From positions 4,898,001 to 4,962,000 of the forward strand of contig JBANDB010000006.1 in NCBI GenBank assembly GCA_037576215.1: a stretch of 64,000 nt of DNA. Reading direction: 5' to 3'. Positions 10,831-23,504 of the stretch are shown piece by piece. A program made the translations under genes and the position numbers. The notes under the pieces are model-generated. The model worked only from the letters and a program-made list of their open reading frames with translations, did no database searches and had not been told where the DNA came from. Each line of letters begins with the position of its first letter. Position 1 is the stretch's first letter. The DNA comes from Armillaria gallica. Lineage: Eukaryota; Basidiomycota; Agaricomycetes; Agaricales; Physalacriaceae.

Positions 10831-13800
10831 CGCTCAAGAAACCGTTCTTTACTTCGATGGATCATTATGTATTATATAGGACCTTTGAGCAGAAGGACTC
10901 ACGATAATGCCGCCGAAGGAACGTGTCGATAAGATCACGCGGTTCAATGTTGCATTGATGGCTCGTAGGGTCGGGTTCTTTGATGCCTCATTCTTGCAAC
11001 CCACGAAATGGTAGCAGCTGTAGCTGTTGTGCGTATCCATCCATAAACAAGAGAAACGGCACGATATAGAATAGCGTGGCTAGCACTGGTTCAAGGTTGG
11101 AGGGGGGGGGGGTGGGTCGGATCGGCCCGAGGACGCGTCGTGGGTCCCCTGCCGCGGCATGTTGCCGCGCCAATTGGCTTACTATTTTCTGAGAAAATTT
11201 ATCGCGTCTTCTCATGATGCACATGCTACGGCAAGCGCTCAAAGCTCAAGGGTCTGGTGCTATATTCATACCCTTCTGATAGAAACAACTCGAAGTCATT
11301 TGATACTGATACTTACACTCTACCGGTAGGCATCCAAAGTACCCGAGTCTACACCTGACGCGTGCTCCCCATGCACAAAGTATATAAGTAGTACCGACGG
11401 GCATTGGTAAAACGCCGGTTTCCGCAGTATTAAAAATGTTAATCCTAACAACTGGTAACGACCAGTCTCGTAAACCAGACTCAACAATCTGTGTGAAGAT
11501 AAGTCGTTCAATGGATGTAGAGTACTAGCGTCCAGTTCATGTCAGTGCAGATTTTTTCCATCTTGTATCTTACCTCGCTCATGCTCTGTAACATTTGGAT
11601 TTTGTTGCAGGTTGTATAAAGCCCGAATCTACCATGTGCCGCCATTTTCTTGTCTTTGCCGCCTCTGCAAGCCTTGTCATGATATTTCATTACGGCTACC
11701 TGATCAAAGCTTCTGGAACTTAGCAATGTCAAAACTTTAGATACTAAGAGAAGTACTACGACCGCAGCCATAGGAAAACCTCACCAGCGCTCAAGCCACA
11801 TTGGATTGTTTCCTACGAGGACGGCACCAAGAGCCAGCAACAAAACCGCCAACGCTAAAACCTTGCCGTATCCCCATATACAAACCCGCGACGGTGTCGT
11901 TGATGCCGTTCGACCCTAGCCGATGTCATACAGTCTCTGCGTTCTCTGCGGTCTTTCGTGTTTTATCCCTTCTAACAGATGGTACGAGCCCACAACCTCC
12001 CTAAACGCTATCACGAGTCAACTGCGAATGGAGAGGGTCGCATAATCCACAAAACCTCTAGTTCTTGTCAGCTCTCTAGTATCTCCGGAACATAGGACAT
12101 TGTGCGGTACTGTCACCTGTTACAAAGGATATGCATTCATACAGTTTGTACGTTTACTCGAGCTCTTAATCGTCCCCGGGGTGCATGTTTTGTGCCCTTC
12201 GCAACAAAACTTGTTACGGACCCCCTCATGTTCTCCGCGTACACAGGCCTCGGGCTCGAGCATGTCATTCATAGAAGCTCTTTCAGCTGACTTCCTTGTT
12301 GAAGACTCTTATCTCCATGGTTGCAGAATAAGATGGCGCGAAGCGTTATCCAGCATCCGCACTCGCCGCTCAGTATTTCGAATTCCCCTCTCTGTCAACG
12401 CACACCCCATTGTACAGTAAGGAGGTTTATTGAATGACTTGAGGAACGCAATAAAGGGGGCATGGTAGACACCATCCTTACGCATCGCCAATGCTACACG
12501 GTCTACGATAGTCTTGATAGTCTGGCATGAAGGCGGAGGATCGTGCCCGGTTGGTCACCTACTGTTGACTCCGATGGCCTGCTGGGGTTATTACAAAGTT
12601 TATTGAAAGCGGCGATTTCTCTGCTGACAGGCGATAAGCGTTGCGATCAAAGAACTAGGCGCTACCACCGCCGGTGGGGCAAAAAATTGTCGCGATGAAT
12701 TGAATATTCATAGGAGCAGGATGGGCTCACGTATCGGAGGAAGACCTCCGACTCGTACAGACGGAGAGGAGGCTCTCGTACGATCTGGAGTCTATTGCCA
12801 TTCTTAGCTCGGAGATATAATTGTTCGAAAAAGAAAAGAAAAAACTCAACGCAGTCAAAATGTTGGGGCAGAAGAAATGGGGCTCACTTATTACTTTCTT
12901 GACAGGGGCGTGCCTGCGACCGACCGCGCTTGGGCAAATCGGGCAGGGCAGACAAACCTGACTGCGATGCGCTCATGGGCCGGAGGAAGATGTCGATGAG
13001 CGCCTGCTACATTATCCTGGGACTTGTTGACAGATATCCAATCGTGGCGATAATAATAGCCCGGAGGCTTTAGTGTTGACAGAGAATGAAGCGGTCAACC
13101 TCCGGCGCGCTCGTGAAAGCTGCTTTCAATTTTGTGACGGGTTGTAGAAACTAATGGACTTGTGGGAACCACGTTCCTCTTTTGTAAGTAGGTTCCTTCT
13201 CTGTTGTGGTGCCTCGACCTAAGCTCGTTCCCGTTTCACGCTATATGATCATTATGTTCCAGCAAGTACTGACCCACTTCCACAAGGTATCGGAACTTAG
13301 TTAAACCTTTTCACCAGGCAATTCAGAGCGACTGACTGACGCGCCACCTTCCAGACTTGAGACTCTGGAATCTGCTGTTCCGTCAATTTGATTATATTGC
13401 CGAAGAAATGTAGAATGCTCACTGCTCCCGAATTATACAAGCCGTTCCTGCAGGTTCCTGCCCCTCTCAAATGTCAATTTACGCCAAGAACGCGTTCCGG
13501 TCCGATGTCTCTTTAGTGGAGACGCGGTGTACTTATCATGCACATGTACTTAGGACAGTTGTGGCCGTCATGCTAAGTCATTGCTATAAAGCGTTAGAAT
13601 AAGAACAAATATAGTACAGTCACCAGTGTGACCTTTGCAATCTCTAGAAGAGAGACGATGAAAAACAATGGTCCTGTGGGTGATGCTCACTAAAGCACCT
13701 CGAAACTTCTAAGTGTCGAATTCAGTGTCGAGTTCTAATCTTGGAAGGTAATGCCGTAGAGCCGATTACGACGGCCGATTACAGCTGTCGTCTAGATCAA

Positions 13801-15167
13801 AGCGTAGTAGTAACATGACAGCCTGCTTTACACGCCTAGGACATACGTACATCGCAATATGAGGAAAAACATCCTGTCTATGTTAATTGCGCATGAAAGA
13901 AAATACACTTCCAAGTCAGATGTGCGGTGAAGATCGAGCAATGATTTCGAAATCCGTTGTGCAGCGTCGGCAAATCACAATAGTGTAAGGCGGAGGAACA
14001 ACAGTAGGCAGATGTACAACCGTTGTCTGAACATAAATGACGCGCCATCAGCATCGGGGTTTGAGAGCTTCTGGGGCTCCTACCCAAAAGCAGCTAGTAC
14101 TTGTGGGTAAAGAAACCCATGCCAGACCGGAGTTGTCGAAATGTCTCCATGGTGGCGAGGATTGAATATTGAAGCTCGAAGAAATGCATCGATTTAAGAT
14201 TTTAACTTGATCGTAAGGAGAATCAAGAAAGGCAGTACCAGTAGGCCGCGTGTTATGGTGAAATCGCCATCGTTCGGAAGCACATAATGGAAGCAGGCTT
14301 CTCGAAGAGCAGGTGATATCTAAGCGAGTCGCAGCGTACAACCTCACTTTGTGATATCGACGCGTTCTTCCATGTAGAACAAAGATTCTTGTAGGGATCT
14401 GTTGGTCCCCTTGTGGCCCCCTGAGGTGAGAGAGCGCTGATAAGTAGATAGCTGGCTGGCAACCAATTAGATCCCGGCTACAGACCGGTCATCTTGGATG
14501 GTTACGAGAGAACGGACGGCCGCTTCAAGGTACCGAGACCGACAACACTTGGGACGATTTCTTCAATAGACGGCGTTCCCTGAGCGGATCAAGAACAGAT
14601 CTCGCAGCCACTGTACAGTGAGGTAATCACCAAGAGGAAGAACCGTAGAGAAAGATAATCTCGAGCTCCAGGAATACTGACAAGAGACGCGTACTTCGTT
14701 GAGCCGGCCAAGATTTGGTGGCGAGACTTGATGTAAGGACTGGTCCTTTCTTGAGGAAACACGGAAAAATACGCAAGTTCGGGGAAAAGCGTGACGTTGT
14801 GACGGCCGGACCACGTGGCTGTACTATTTGGCCGTGATTATTGATTGTGGCTCCCAGCAACTGATTTGCACCGTCGCTGTCGTCGTTGTTGCCATCGACC
14901 AGCACCCGTGTACATTCTCAGCGGCTCTCGTCGCCGTTGCCGACGCTCTCTACAACCATCCTGCCGACGTGCTCGATCCCTACTAACACTCAAAAGCGGT
15001 GCGTTACGTTTCCCATTCGCATCATTGAATCCCACTGACACGCGAAACGATTATCCTCGCCCTATTTGCTCCTTCTCCGTCTCCTTCACGGCTCGTATTG
15101 TGCTCATTGCGTCGAATTTCTTTCATTTATTCAGAAGAACGGGACCTGCTTTTTGCGGTCAAAGTCG
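10831..15167. other. 4.3-kb gene-poor stretch
   Basis: No frame here has a recognisable domain or consistent splice pattern; the longest are about 60-105 codons on either strand. Visible sequence features are a G homopolymer near 11101-11112 and small palindromes such as CGGAGG/CCTCCG around 12734-12750. Two CGATTAC units about 13 bases apart lie near 13766-13786 and resemble the terminal units of the element at 24631. The last 200 bases before 15168 are the promoter and leader of the scaffold gene. Confidence 0.45.
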
Positions 15168-18127
15168 ATGGCCGTTCTCGCACCTTCAGATTGGCAGAAT
15201 CCTCTGAGAGAATCGACAATGGACGTTCCTTCTTCCAACTCGAAACAGCGCTCGCCGCCTGCAAACGACCATTCACCGTCACAGATGACCACCACGCACA
15301 ATCAGCAGCAGGGCGGCTACCATCAGCCGCAGCAGCTCTCACAGCCTTATCCGTATCCCGTCCAACAGCAACCGCAGGGCGCTTGGACGCCGTCTATCTC
15401 GGCCCAGCCATTTTATCCGGCTTTCTATCAAAATCAGCAGCAGCAACAACCCTATCCTCAGATACCCCAGCAGGCCCCCTACTTCGACCCCGCCAACGCA
15501 CAGCTCGCGGCACAATGGGCGTATCACAACATGCTGATTGCTCAACACTCCCCACAGAATTTCCCACACGTCTCGCCTCCCCAACAACATCATTCGTCTT
15601 CTTCGCAAAGAAACGGGCCCGCCTCTTCCTCTTCCAATGACTACTTTGCCCAAAATCAAATTAGCAACGTGTTCAATCCATTTCCTAGCGGTACCCCTCC
15701 GCCTCATTCGAACCATAGAAGTGGCGCTGGCGACCATCCACAGCAACAACAACAGCAGCAGCCGAACGGACAATACCCTGGTTTTCATCCATACCGACGC
15801 CCAAGTCGGCAACAATCACAAACCAGTGAGCCCAGTGACTGGCGGTCCGGTGGGGTTCCGAATCCTCCATATGCTAAGCCAGATGCATCAGGATCAACTT
15901 CCTCCGTCAATTCGTCGCACAGTTCACGCCAGCGGACAAACAGCAATCAGAGTGGTCACAGCGGGCATAACGTGCCGTCTGCGAACGGGAGCGTCCGTAG
16001 TAGGAATGGTTCCTCGGCGGCCTCAGCCCCAAACTCTGCACGGTCGTCCCCCTCAACATCAACATCGCCGCCGGCGTCCGGACCTCAGCGCGGACCACCT
16101 CACAATCGCACATCTTCCTCATCTTCCGCCTCATCTTCTAATCGTCCCGGTTCCAGCAATTCAGCTACATCCCCCACAACCGCAACGTCGTCAGCAGCGT
16201 CACCGAGCACGCCACGTCCCGCTCGACCGTCTCCTTTATCACAGGGAACGTTTACCGCGTCCGAGAAACGCATGTCCCGTGACGATAGTGATTTGGGAAC
16301 CATGCTTGATCCTACACCTAGCGCTAGCATGCTACGTAGTGGGGGACTCAAGGGTCGACTACGACGGGCGCTGTCTTTCAATGCCGCGCAAGCTTTGAAA
16401 GAGGAGGAGGAGGAGGAAGATGCAGCGGCGCAGGCTTCATCTCGGGGTAGTAGCTCAAAACTAAAGCCCAAGATACCTATTCTTATCGATGCTGCTGTGA
16501 GCAAACCCGGAGGTGGTACGCGTAGTCCAGATAGTCCTGGTGACGATGTTTCGACAAGAGCTCCTTCGACGGTACAGACGAAGAAGAAGAGCCGGGCGGC
16601 TTCCTTGTTCAATTCACGGTTGAACGCGAGTACGGACAACATATCATTATCGTCTACTGTCAGTAGCGCGAGTGTAATGATCCGGAAGCTGGGATCAATG
16701 GGGAGACTGGCGAGGCGGAACTCACTAGCTGGGATCACGTCTTTGTTCAAAGACAAAGAGAAGGACAAGGACGGGGACAAGAAAGGGAAGAAAAAGGACA
16801 AGAAGGGCAGCGCAAAAGGAGAGGCGAGTGAGGCAAGCGTCTCGCATGTCACCGCGGAGTTGGACAGGAGCAGCAGTGACTGGAATGTTGCAGGGGAGAT
16901 GAGTGGGCTGAGTCCGGCGGCAAAGCTAGCACGGCAGCATACGCTAAAAAGCAACGCGGAGGCAGCTGCGAAGGCCAAAGCTCAGCAAGAAGCGGAGGCT
17001 GCGGCCAATGCGAATGCGAATGCGGTCAAGGTGAACGGAAGCAGCGGTGTAGCAGCCTGGGAGAAGAATACGACGACGCGACAGGGATCAACATCGCCTG
17101 TAAAGGGAGCAGGGATGCGGGTAAACGAAGATGGCACAAAGGTTCTAGTGGAGGAAGATGAAGAGGACAGTGAAGATGGCCATTATGGTCGTCAGGCTGG
17201 CCCTAGTGATCATATAGAAGGTTGGGAGGATGACGATGATTGGGGTGAGGGTGAGGAGGAGGAGGACGTGACAATACGGCAAGGACTCGAACGCGTGAGC
17301 ATGGATGATGAGTATGAGTATCAGGAGGATCCCGAACCTTGGGCAGTCGATGTGAGACGTAGCGTTGAGCGGACACGGACGCCAGCTAAAGGTATACTGA
17401 AGTGTGAGTGGGACTCGCCGCCCAAATTCTTCCACTCACTTTCTTCGACCGTTCACAGATGCAGCCTCTTATGATCAACAAGCGTATCTCGCTGAGCAGG
17501 CGCTACCGAACCGGGTACGGTCAAACTCATACAATTCACCTCCGCAAACGGAGTTGGGCCCGCTGGCTCGGATACCTTCGCCTGATCCCGATCATATTGA
17601 TGGCCTTCATAGACATCCATCGCACTCATCGGTGCACGGACAATTGCCGTCAGCTCCCCTACTTCCGCCTTTGACTTTCGAGTCGTCTGGTCGAATGAGC
17701 CTTGATTCGCCCAGAGAGACGTCCCCATCGCCCCAGCCCCACGCTCCCATACCTGAAAAGGCATCAGCGATATTCAATCATCCTAATCTCAACTCGTCAG
17801 CGCCTGCTTTGTCGACCATGACATCTGCAGCGCCTACCTTGACGCATCGGTCTGCGACAGCACCTACCAGCAAGCGGTTAGCTTTTGCCAGTAATCTGTC
17901 GGTATACGATACGTTTTCTGCTTCTGTCTACGATCGACGGAGTGAACCTGCCACATGGAGCCGGCTCACGCCCGCACTGGCGCAGCGGATTAAGGAGGAG
18001 CTTAATTCATACAAGATGGAGGAGATGGAAGTTCATGCCGCCAGTCGGATTCAGTATGTTCTTTTTCCTAGTCTTCCACACGCAAGATACTGATACGTGT
18101 CGTTTTAGCACACAGTTCTTTGTTTGA
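15168..18127 (+). CDS. low-complexity scaffold with Bni4/Afr1-like C-terminus
   Basis: Exons 15168-17403, 17459-18053 and 18109-18127 give 949 residues. The first third is rich in Gln, Pro, Ser and Tyr; the middle has long Ser/Thr/Pro tracts. An acidic EEEEEEDAAAQ run is followed by basic KDKEKDKDGDKKGKKKDK and DDDDWGEGEEEE. The only conserved-looking part is the C-terminus: KRLAFASNLSVYDTF, EYDRRSEP-like VYDRRSEPATW, LTPALAQRIKEELN, and a terminal HTQFF. KRLAF fits the RVxF docking motif of protein phosphatase 1. The arrangement recalls yeast Bni4 and Afr1, which tether PP1 (Glc7) at septin or polarity sites. Inference: a PP1-targeting scaffold for septum or polarity functions. An alternative in-frame ATG is at 15219. 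The last coding exon is only 19 nt. Confidence 0.75.
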
Positions 18128-18679
18128 GTTATAAATTTTTGATTCGCTACGACTACCTATACACATAAAACGCTCATTTCCGATCTACGAAGCCACGACC
18201 ATCTCACCATCTGCCCATGAAACGAACTACCACCTTCTTACCAGTTCCGGATTCACACAACACATCTCTCGAAATCGTCATTAACAGTGTTCTCATATAT
18301 ACCCTCCTCACGTGTAATAATTTTATCGCGCAAGGCTCCGGCGCTTTTCCTTCACGTTCGCACTTGGTCAGATAACTCACACTCGCTATTAACTAGTATG
18401 TACGCTGTAGTCGTGCCTTATTCTCTCATTTCGTTTTTGGACGGACATTCTGATATAATGCAAACCCAACGCCACACGCACTCACCATCGTTCCCCACCC
18501 AGCCATCCCATATATAAGCTAACTGTTTTCATTTGTGTTATCCTTTCATGCTTTTTATTCACTGTTCCTCGTCGTTGTTTGATTTTAATTCAGTAAAGAA
18601 TTTTAAAACAGGGATTAGACTACTGCGTGGATGTAATAATCGAGCAGACTAGGTGTAAAATTTATCTCATTTTCTCACA
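18128..18679. other. intergenic, no gene seen
   Basis: AT-rich 3' flank of the scaffold gene. No coding structure is supported. Confidence 0.5.
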
Positions 18680-18919
18680 TCAAACATCAGACATGAAGCG
18701 AGCGCTGCGTGTAGCTTGAACCCCGTCGACATCCTCAGCTACTATGTATCCGTTAGTTACGGTAAAATTTGCACCCCCGAACGGCTTTATCGCGGTAACA
18801 AAGTTGAAGACCATCTGGACAGCATCAAACGATGTATGTAACTTGTCGTTGCCTTCGGCCTGAATATCGGAGAACACATCAACTTCGGGATAAAACTTCA
18901 CGCATTCAAAAGTAGTCAT
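18680..18919 (-). CDS. short hypothetical protein or 3' exon
   Basis: An open frame encodes 79 residues from the ATG, and the same frame stays open upstream for about 30 further codons (including FFSALYERSTILEQ). This suggests a last exon rather than a complete gene. Content such as FDAVQMVFNFVTAI, FGGANFTVT and GYIVAEDVDG looks protein-like and recalls an NTF2/SnoaL-type fold, but I cannot assign it. I found no clear upstream exon, so it may be a gene remnant. Confidence 0.3.
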   Translation of the reverse strand: MTTFECVKFYPEVDVFSDIQAEGNDKLHTSFDAVQMVFNFVTAIKPFGGANFTVTNGYIVAEDVDGVQATRSARFMSDV

Positions 18920-19878
18920 GTTAGATCTACATGCTAGTACTTGCTCAAGAATGGTAGAGCGCTCGTAAAGGGCGCTAAAAAAGCGGAATGCAATGACCTT
19001 GTGTTTTCTCGGTTCAGTTTACTCTTGTCCAACGCAGACGTGTCCGAGACTTCGACTCGAGTTCACTTCTACGTCCGGGTCATTGATGAACTTTCCTGTC
19101 TACTGTTTGGCTCTCGCTATGCCTTGCCGCCACCGACCATATGGTACTAAGTACACCCCAAAACTCAGTCCCGGCCGATTACCGCAATTCAGCTCATCTT
19201 TCCACTTATTGAAAACGTGCAGGGGCGTTCTCAATTCTCCATACTATCCAGAACTTTGGTCTTCAATGAGGTAAGTACGTTTATCATCTCAATACAATTC
19301 AATGCTAAAAGGCTAAAAGGTAAGCGTTTATCATGAATGAGAGACGTCTTTCGCGGAGAGTCGACGCGCGCAAGTTGCGACAGTCAGTTCCGTAACGGTC
19401 GTATTTCGGCGGCGTCACCATCTCTACAGATACATGTGCTATGTCTGATGTGAGTGGATACAATCTCGGAGTAATCTTCTGACTTTCGTTGTAGCTTTGA
19501 TCACGATTCTGACATACTGTCGCGATTGAATCAAGGACTGAGTAGGTATAAACCAAATTTATATTGGTGGTCCTCGTAAACGGTATGCTTGAATGCGCCG
19601 GTATTCAGCAAGCGTACACCTCAAAGCTCCGATTTTTGCAAACGCTGTTAGGGACGTCGTCGCTTGGCTGAAGTAGACAGATCTGCTTGATCCTGTCATC
19701 ACTCGCTTACTTGGTACGAAAGTACGTTACATTTTCATCCTAACTGGCGCTAAGCATTCATTAATTCTGGGCTCGCTCAAAGGTAATAGCCAGTACGAAG
19801 GGCGTTTCACAGAGGTCAGCTCTAGCAACACCGCGGCAGATACGGCAGGAGGACTCGGTCCCTAATAGCAAAGTGACA
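18920..19878. other. intergenic, no gene seen
   Basis: It may include 5' parts of the short frame at 18680. Otherwise only short, domain-less frames are present. Confidence 0.4.
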
Positions 19879-21123
19879 TCACTGGTGGTTGCAATCTCCA
19901 GGACCTGGTGGCCCAAATTCATCATCGGAATACCCTTCCTCCGGCTCTTCCTCCATGATCTCTGTCTTTTCTTTTTCGGCTTCTTCCTTCTCTTTAGCAT
20001 CTCGCGGAAGCTGGAATCCACAGGCCTGCCTCGCCTCTCTAGCAAACCACTTATCCGTGTTGCCGTGAGTCATCCAAGAGATATGACCGAGCTTCTTGTC
20101 ATCCATTGACTCCCACTCTCCAGGGGACTTATCCGGAATGTCATCCTTTGTAGAGATCTCGTAGTCCATCCCGACCGCAGACAAGACAACTCGGACAGTG
20201 CGAATCAGCTCTTCCTGTCGCTTGACCTGCCCTTCCTTGTCATCGGGTTGTAAATCTGGTACGGGGCCAAATAGAGCTTCGTGCAAATCGAGGACACCGT
20301 CCGGGTAGAGATCACATCCTCTTGTCTCGACGCGTTTAAATCTAGGCCCGAAATTGCTTCCTCCCATGCGATCCCAAGTACCTATATTCATGAAGATTGA
20401 TGAATGTACATTCCGTTGCGACATAACGACCTACCCCAGAATATGCTGCGCCAGCCGTCATTGGTATGCATGTTCGAGAGACCACCGTTGACGACTTCTT
20501 TAAGCTTCTTTAGATCCAAATCAGCAGGAACTGTGTTGACCGGAGTGTTTGGAATGCGCGTATAGATCTTGTAGCCGACGCTGATATGGCATTCAACCTC
20601 GTAGTATCGCATGCGGGAGTGATACTGGAGATGAACATCAATGTACGTCGGCGTACACGACGAATAGAGTTGCGTCATGGCGTCAACAGTTCGGGGCTGA
20701 AAAAATGGGATTAAAAAAATAATTCTCGAATGTGAGGCCATATTTACATTGTACGATTCCTCAAACGCTGCGTTGCATCACAATACTTTGCAGCCCTTCT
20801 GCAGACTCTCTGCAGGGAGCTGTAGCTCCCCTTCGAGTTCGCGCATAGTACGACGGATGGAGCGCAGAAAATAGATACTGTCGTTGAATACGTCCCATTC
20901 GTCACCGTCGCTCTCCGGTGACTCGTATCCAGGCTTCTCAGCCTTTCTGTCTCACAAGCGTATTTTGTCTGCTGCAGCACGATTCCCCGCATAAGCTCTC
21001 CATCGCGCTGGGGTCGAGGGTACGGGGTGATGTACTTAAATGGAATGCCTTCGTCGCTTTATCGATAAATGACACAGCTGGAGCAGGCTGTGCGTCGGGG
21101 GGATCTGCTATACTAGAAGCCAT
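19879..21123 (-). CDS. hypothetical protein, acidic C-terminus
   Basis: I do not recognise the family. The likely start is the ATG at 21123 (MASSIADPPD). Successive exons carry DGDEWDVFNDSIYFL and RTMRELEGEL, then a beta-rich stretch (MTQLYSSCTPTYIDVHLQY, YYEVECHISVGYKIYTRI), then GPRFKRVETRG and LDLHEALFGP. The tail is Glu/Lys-rich, EKEEAEKEKTEIMEEE, ending DDEFGPPGPGDCNHQ. There are at least three introns. The junction between the first two coding blocks (about 20930-21020) could not be resolved by hand. There is no signal peptide or membrane helix, so it is probably intracellular. It is divergent from the gene at 21253, with about 130 bp between the ATGs. Confidence 0.65.
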
Positions 21124-21252
21124 TACTAGCCGCGTCGGTAGCCCCAAGAAAAATGCAAGCACGCAAAATTGGAGAACCAAGGCTGACTTTGAATTTCAAA
21201 TGGACATCTAATCTCGGCTTCCCGGTCCGCAGATCCTTGGTACCCAACCACC
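21124..21252. promoter_or_regulatory. shared divergent promoter region
   Basis: Only 129 bases separate the start codons of two oppositely oriented genes (21123 minus, 21253 plus). They must share promoter DNA and may be co-regulated. I see no TATA box. Confidence 0.5.
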
Positions 21253-21832
21253 ATGTCGCCTATCTATCTCTCTGAAGACGAGCCCGTCCTACGGAAACTC
21301 AGAAACTCCTTCTTAAAATCAGATTCCTTGCCTTATATCACAAATTATGACTCTTTGGCAATCAAGTATTGTCTCCATCCCGAGTTCTGGTGTTTCAACG
21401 CCATCAACGAAGACGGAACAACGAACATAATCAACGATGATATCTTTAGATTGATTCGTCTCGACGCTTCTTTTTCTCGCCGTGGAAGGATTCTTCATGG
21501 TAAGGCCACTTTTGTGGACATATCGCAGACTACTCACAGCCATTTAAAGGGTCAATCAGACCTTTCAGGGAGGCACCCTCATGTCAGTGATCCAAAATTT
21601 CCTCATAGAGTCAACTTAAATACTTCCGTAGCGATTCTCTTATATTGAGCCTCTCTGGTCGTTGCTGCGTTCTGATATGGATAAGCTTATTCCATCGGCT
21701 GTTGAATATTTTGTGACTTGGGAGGATTTTCCTGGGGAGACAGGAACCTCCATGGTATATGACATGACAGACCCAGCACTCTGGAGGGCTTCCGGTCCAG
21801 GTGACTTTTACCTAGTCAAGGTGAAGGATTAG
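21253..21832 (+). CDS. hypothetical protein, 176 aa
   Basis: Exon 1 (21253-21582) and exon 2 (21632-21832) join in phase 0 through a 49-bp intron (GTCAGT...CCGTAG). The product starts MSPIYLSEDEPVLRKL and ends DFYLVKVKD. It contains FWCFNAINEDG, DDIFRLIRL and YIEPLWSLLRSDMDKLIP. There is no signal peptide, membrane helix or domain I can name. A GTAAGG...CACAG pair inside exon 1 would introduce a stop if used, so it is not an intron. It shares a short promoter with the gene at 21123. Confidence 0.6.
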
Positions 21833-21921
21833 GATTTGTGCTACGCAACTACAGTAAGTACTTGGGTCCACTATGTCGCTCGCATTGTCTCACTGGGAGG
21901 TTAGACAGGGTCTCAAAAGTA

Positions 21922-23452
21922 ATGGCCCTGTGCAATTATCAACTGAGGTTACAAACATTACGGCTCTTAGACCTCCCGGTTGAGCTGCTAGATTTAGTTT
22001 TTCATTGGGCAGATTGTGCAGAAACTGCGCGGCGCCTGTCTGCGACATGTTATCGGATGCGTGACGTATCCCTTCCCTATATCTATCAAGTGAAGTCCCA
22101 TTTCTTGCATGGTAAATCGGGGACTGATACCTTGTTCAAGTCGCGTTCACTAGGACTATTCTATTCTGGCTGTTTTTTGGGCAACAGTGTGGAATTACGA
22201 CAAAGACTTGTCATAGAACCTTTTGCCAAGGCCTGCGCCGATTGCGTCTCCGAGTACACCTTCCTCCGTGGTCGCCCTGATATAACAGGAAGGATGGAAT
22301 GGGTTCGTGTCAAATGAATGGTCAGAGCACCTGGACGACAGTTTCCCCGGCGGATTCAGTGTCACACATCATATGGCTGGTATTGCGGGACTACTGTGTG
22401 CCACACTTGAACTCGGAAAATCTCTGAACAGTATCAGGACGTCCTTCGTCGACATTGACATAAGTTTCGTTGAAACATTTTCGGTTCTTCCTCGTCTTCA
22501 CACATTGCAACTTTACGCTTGTCGCCTTTTCCGCGAGGGAATGGATGGACGCAGATTGGAAAACATCAAAAGTCTGACTCTCACAGTCTTTCCCCAAATG
22601 GCGTCACTCTGGGATATCCTTACGCTCGTTCCCAACGTAGTCGATCTTACTCTTTTCGACAGAACGGAGACAATAATGAGTGTTTCAGCGTACGTGGTTC
22701 ATTTCGGCAACTTTTGCAACCTGACGCGCTTTTCGATGGGCACCGTGGCTGACAGCCTCAACAGACCCGCCATTGAGGAAGTCGTGGACTGGCTAACCAT
22801 GGCGACCGACCATCACCTGACACATTTCAAACTCTCCGTTCGGAATCCCGCCCCAGATTCCGCTTTCGTACTTCTTCTAGACGCCTTACAGCCATTTCCT
22901 TTAGAAGAGTCGGTTTTCGACGGATTACTGGATGGGCAACCATTCATCTTTCAGGAAATAGCCTGATGTCTTCCCTGCTTACGATCTCTCTGTCTTTTCC
23001 GCCGCAAAAGTGACCGACAGCAGACAACCAGTCGATGTGTTTGGCCATCGCCGCCTTGGGAGTATGCTATGCGTCTTCCGGAACTCATCAATCTGCAATA
23101 TTTCAGGTGGAACTATGCCTTTGATCAAGGGGGAATCTATCCTTGGTCTATCCTATTGCTCGAAGAAGCGGCTGAATCAGATGTCGCGGTCATCCCTTAT
23201 GACTGCTGGAATGAAGGACTCTTCGGCAACGATGATGGCATCCATTTTTTCGCCTCAGTCTTTGCTGCATATAGTCCTTCCTTGCGAACCGTGGCGTCGT
23301 ACAGCTCTGAGACCGACGTCTCGGCTAATGGGATATGGGATATTCGCAGGGTTGACGGGCGGCCGGTCATTGGTAAAGTGAGTAACCATGAATTGATGAA
23401 GAGGAGAGCATTGAACCCGGATATGTGGGACGACTCAGAAAACTGGTGGTGA
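21922..23452 (+). pseudogene. F-box protein, decayed
   Basis: The N-terminus has an F-box-like core (LLDLPVELLDLVFHWAD, then LSATCYRMRDV, LPYIYQVK). It is followed by LRR-like text in several frames. The first frame ends at 22317. A second (about 22307-22966) carries FSVLPRLHTLQLYAC, LWDILTLVPNVVDLTLF and THFKLSV and ends in a TGA. A third reads VFPAYDLSVFSAAKV, and the second frame resumes at 23069 (MRLPELINLQYF) to a TGG-TGG-TGA end at 23452. No GT-AG intron of normal size explains these changes, so at least two indels have broken an F-box gene. It is convergent with the next F-box relic, about 50 bp apart. Confidence 0.6.
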
Positions 23453-23504
23453 TTCTGGTCAAGAAAAATGTGAATCTTATTGGATTTTCGTACAATGGAA
23501 CACG

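Noticed and set aside
15066..15167. Upstream extension of the scaffold protein
   Set aside because: It would begin with TTG. The first ATG in the frame is at 15168, and TTG starts are not expected for nuclear fungal genes.
16100..16978. 292-codon open frame on the minus strand, and 15538-16398 on the plus strand
   Set aside because: Both are shadows of the biased, low-complexity coding sequence of the scaffold gene at 15168. They have no domains and overlap a well-supported spliced gene.
21499..21540. GTAAGG...CACAG as an intron in the 176-aa gene
   Set aside because: Its removal creates an immediate stop, while reading through keeps one open frame up to the real intron.
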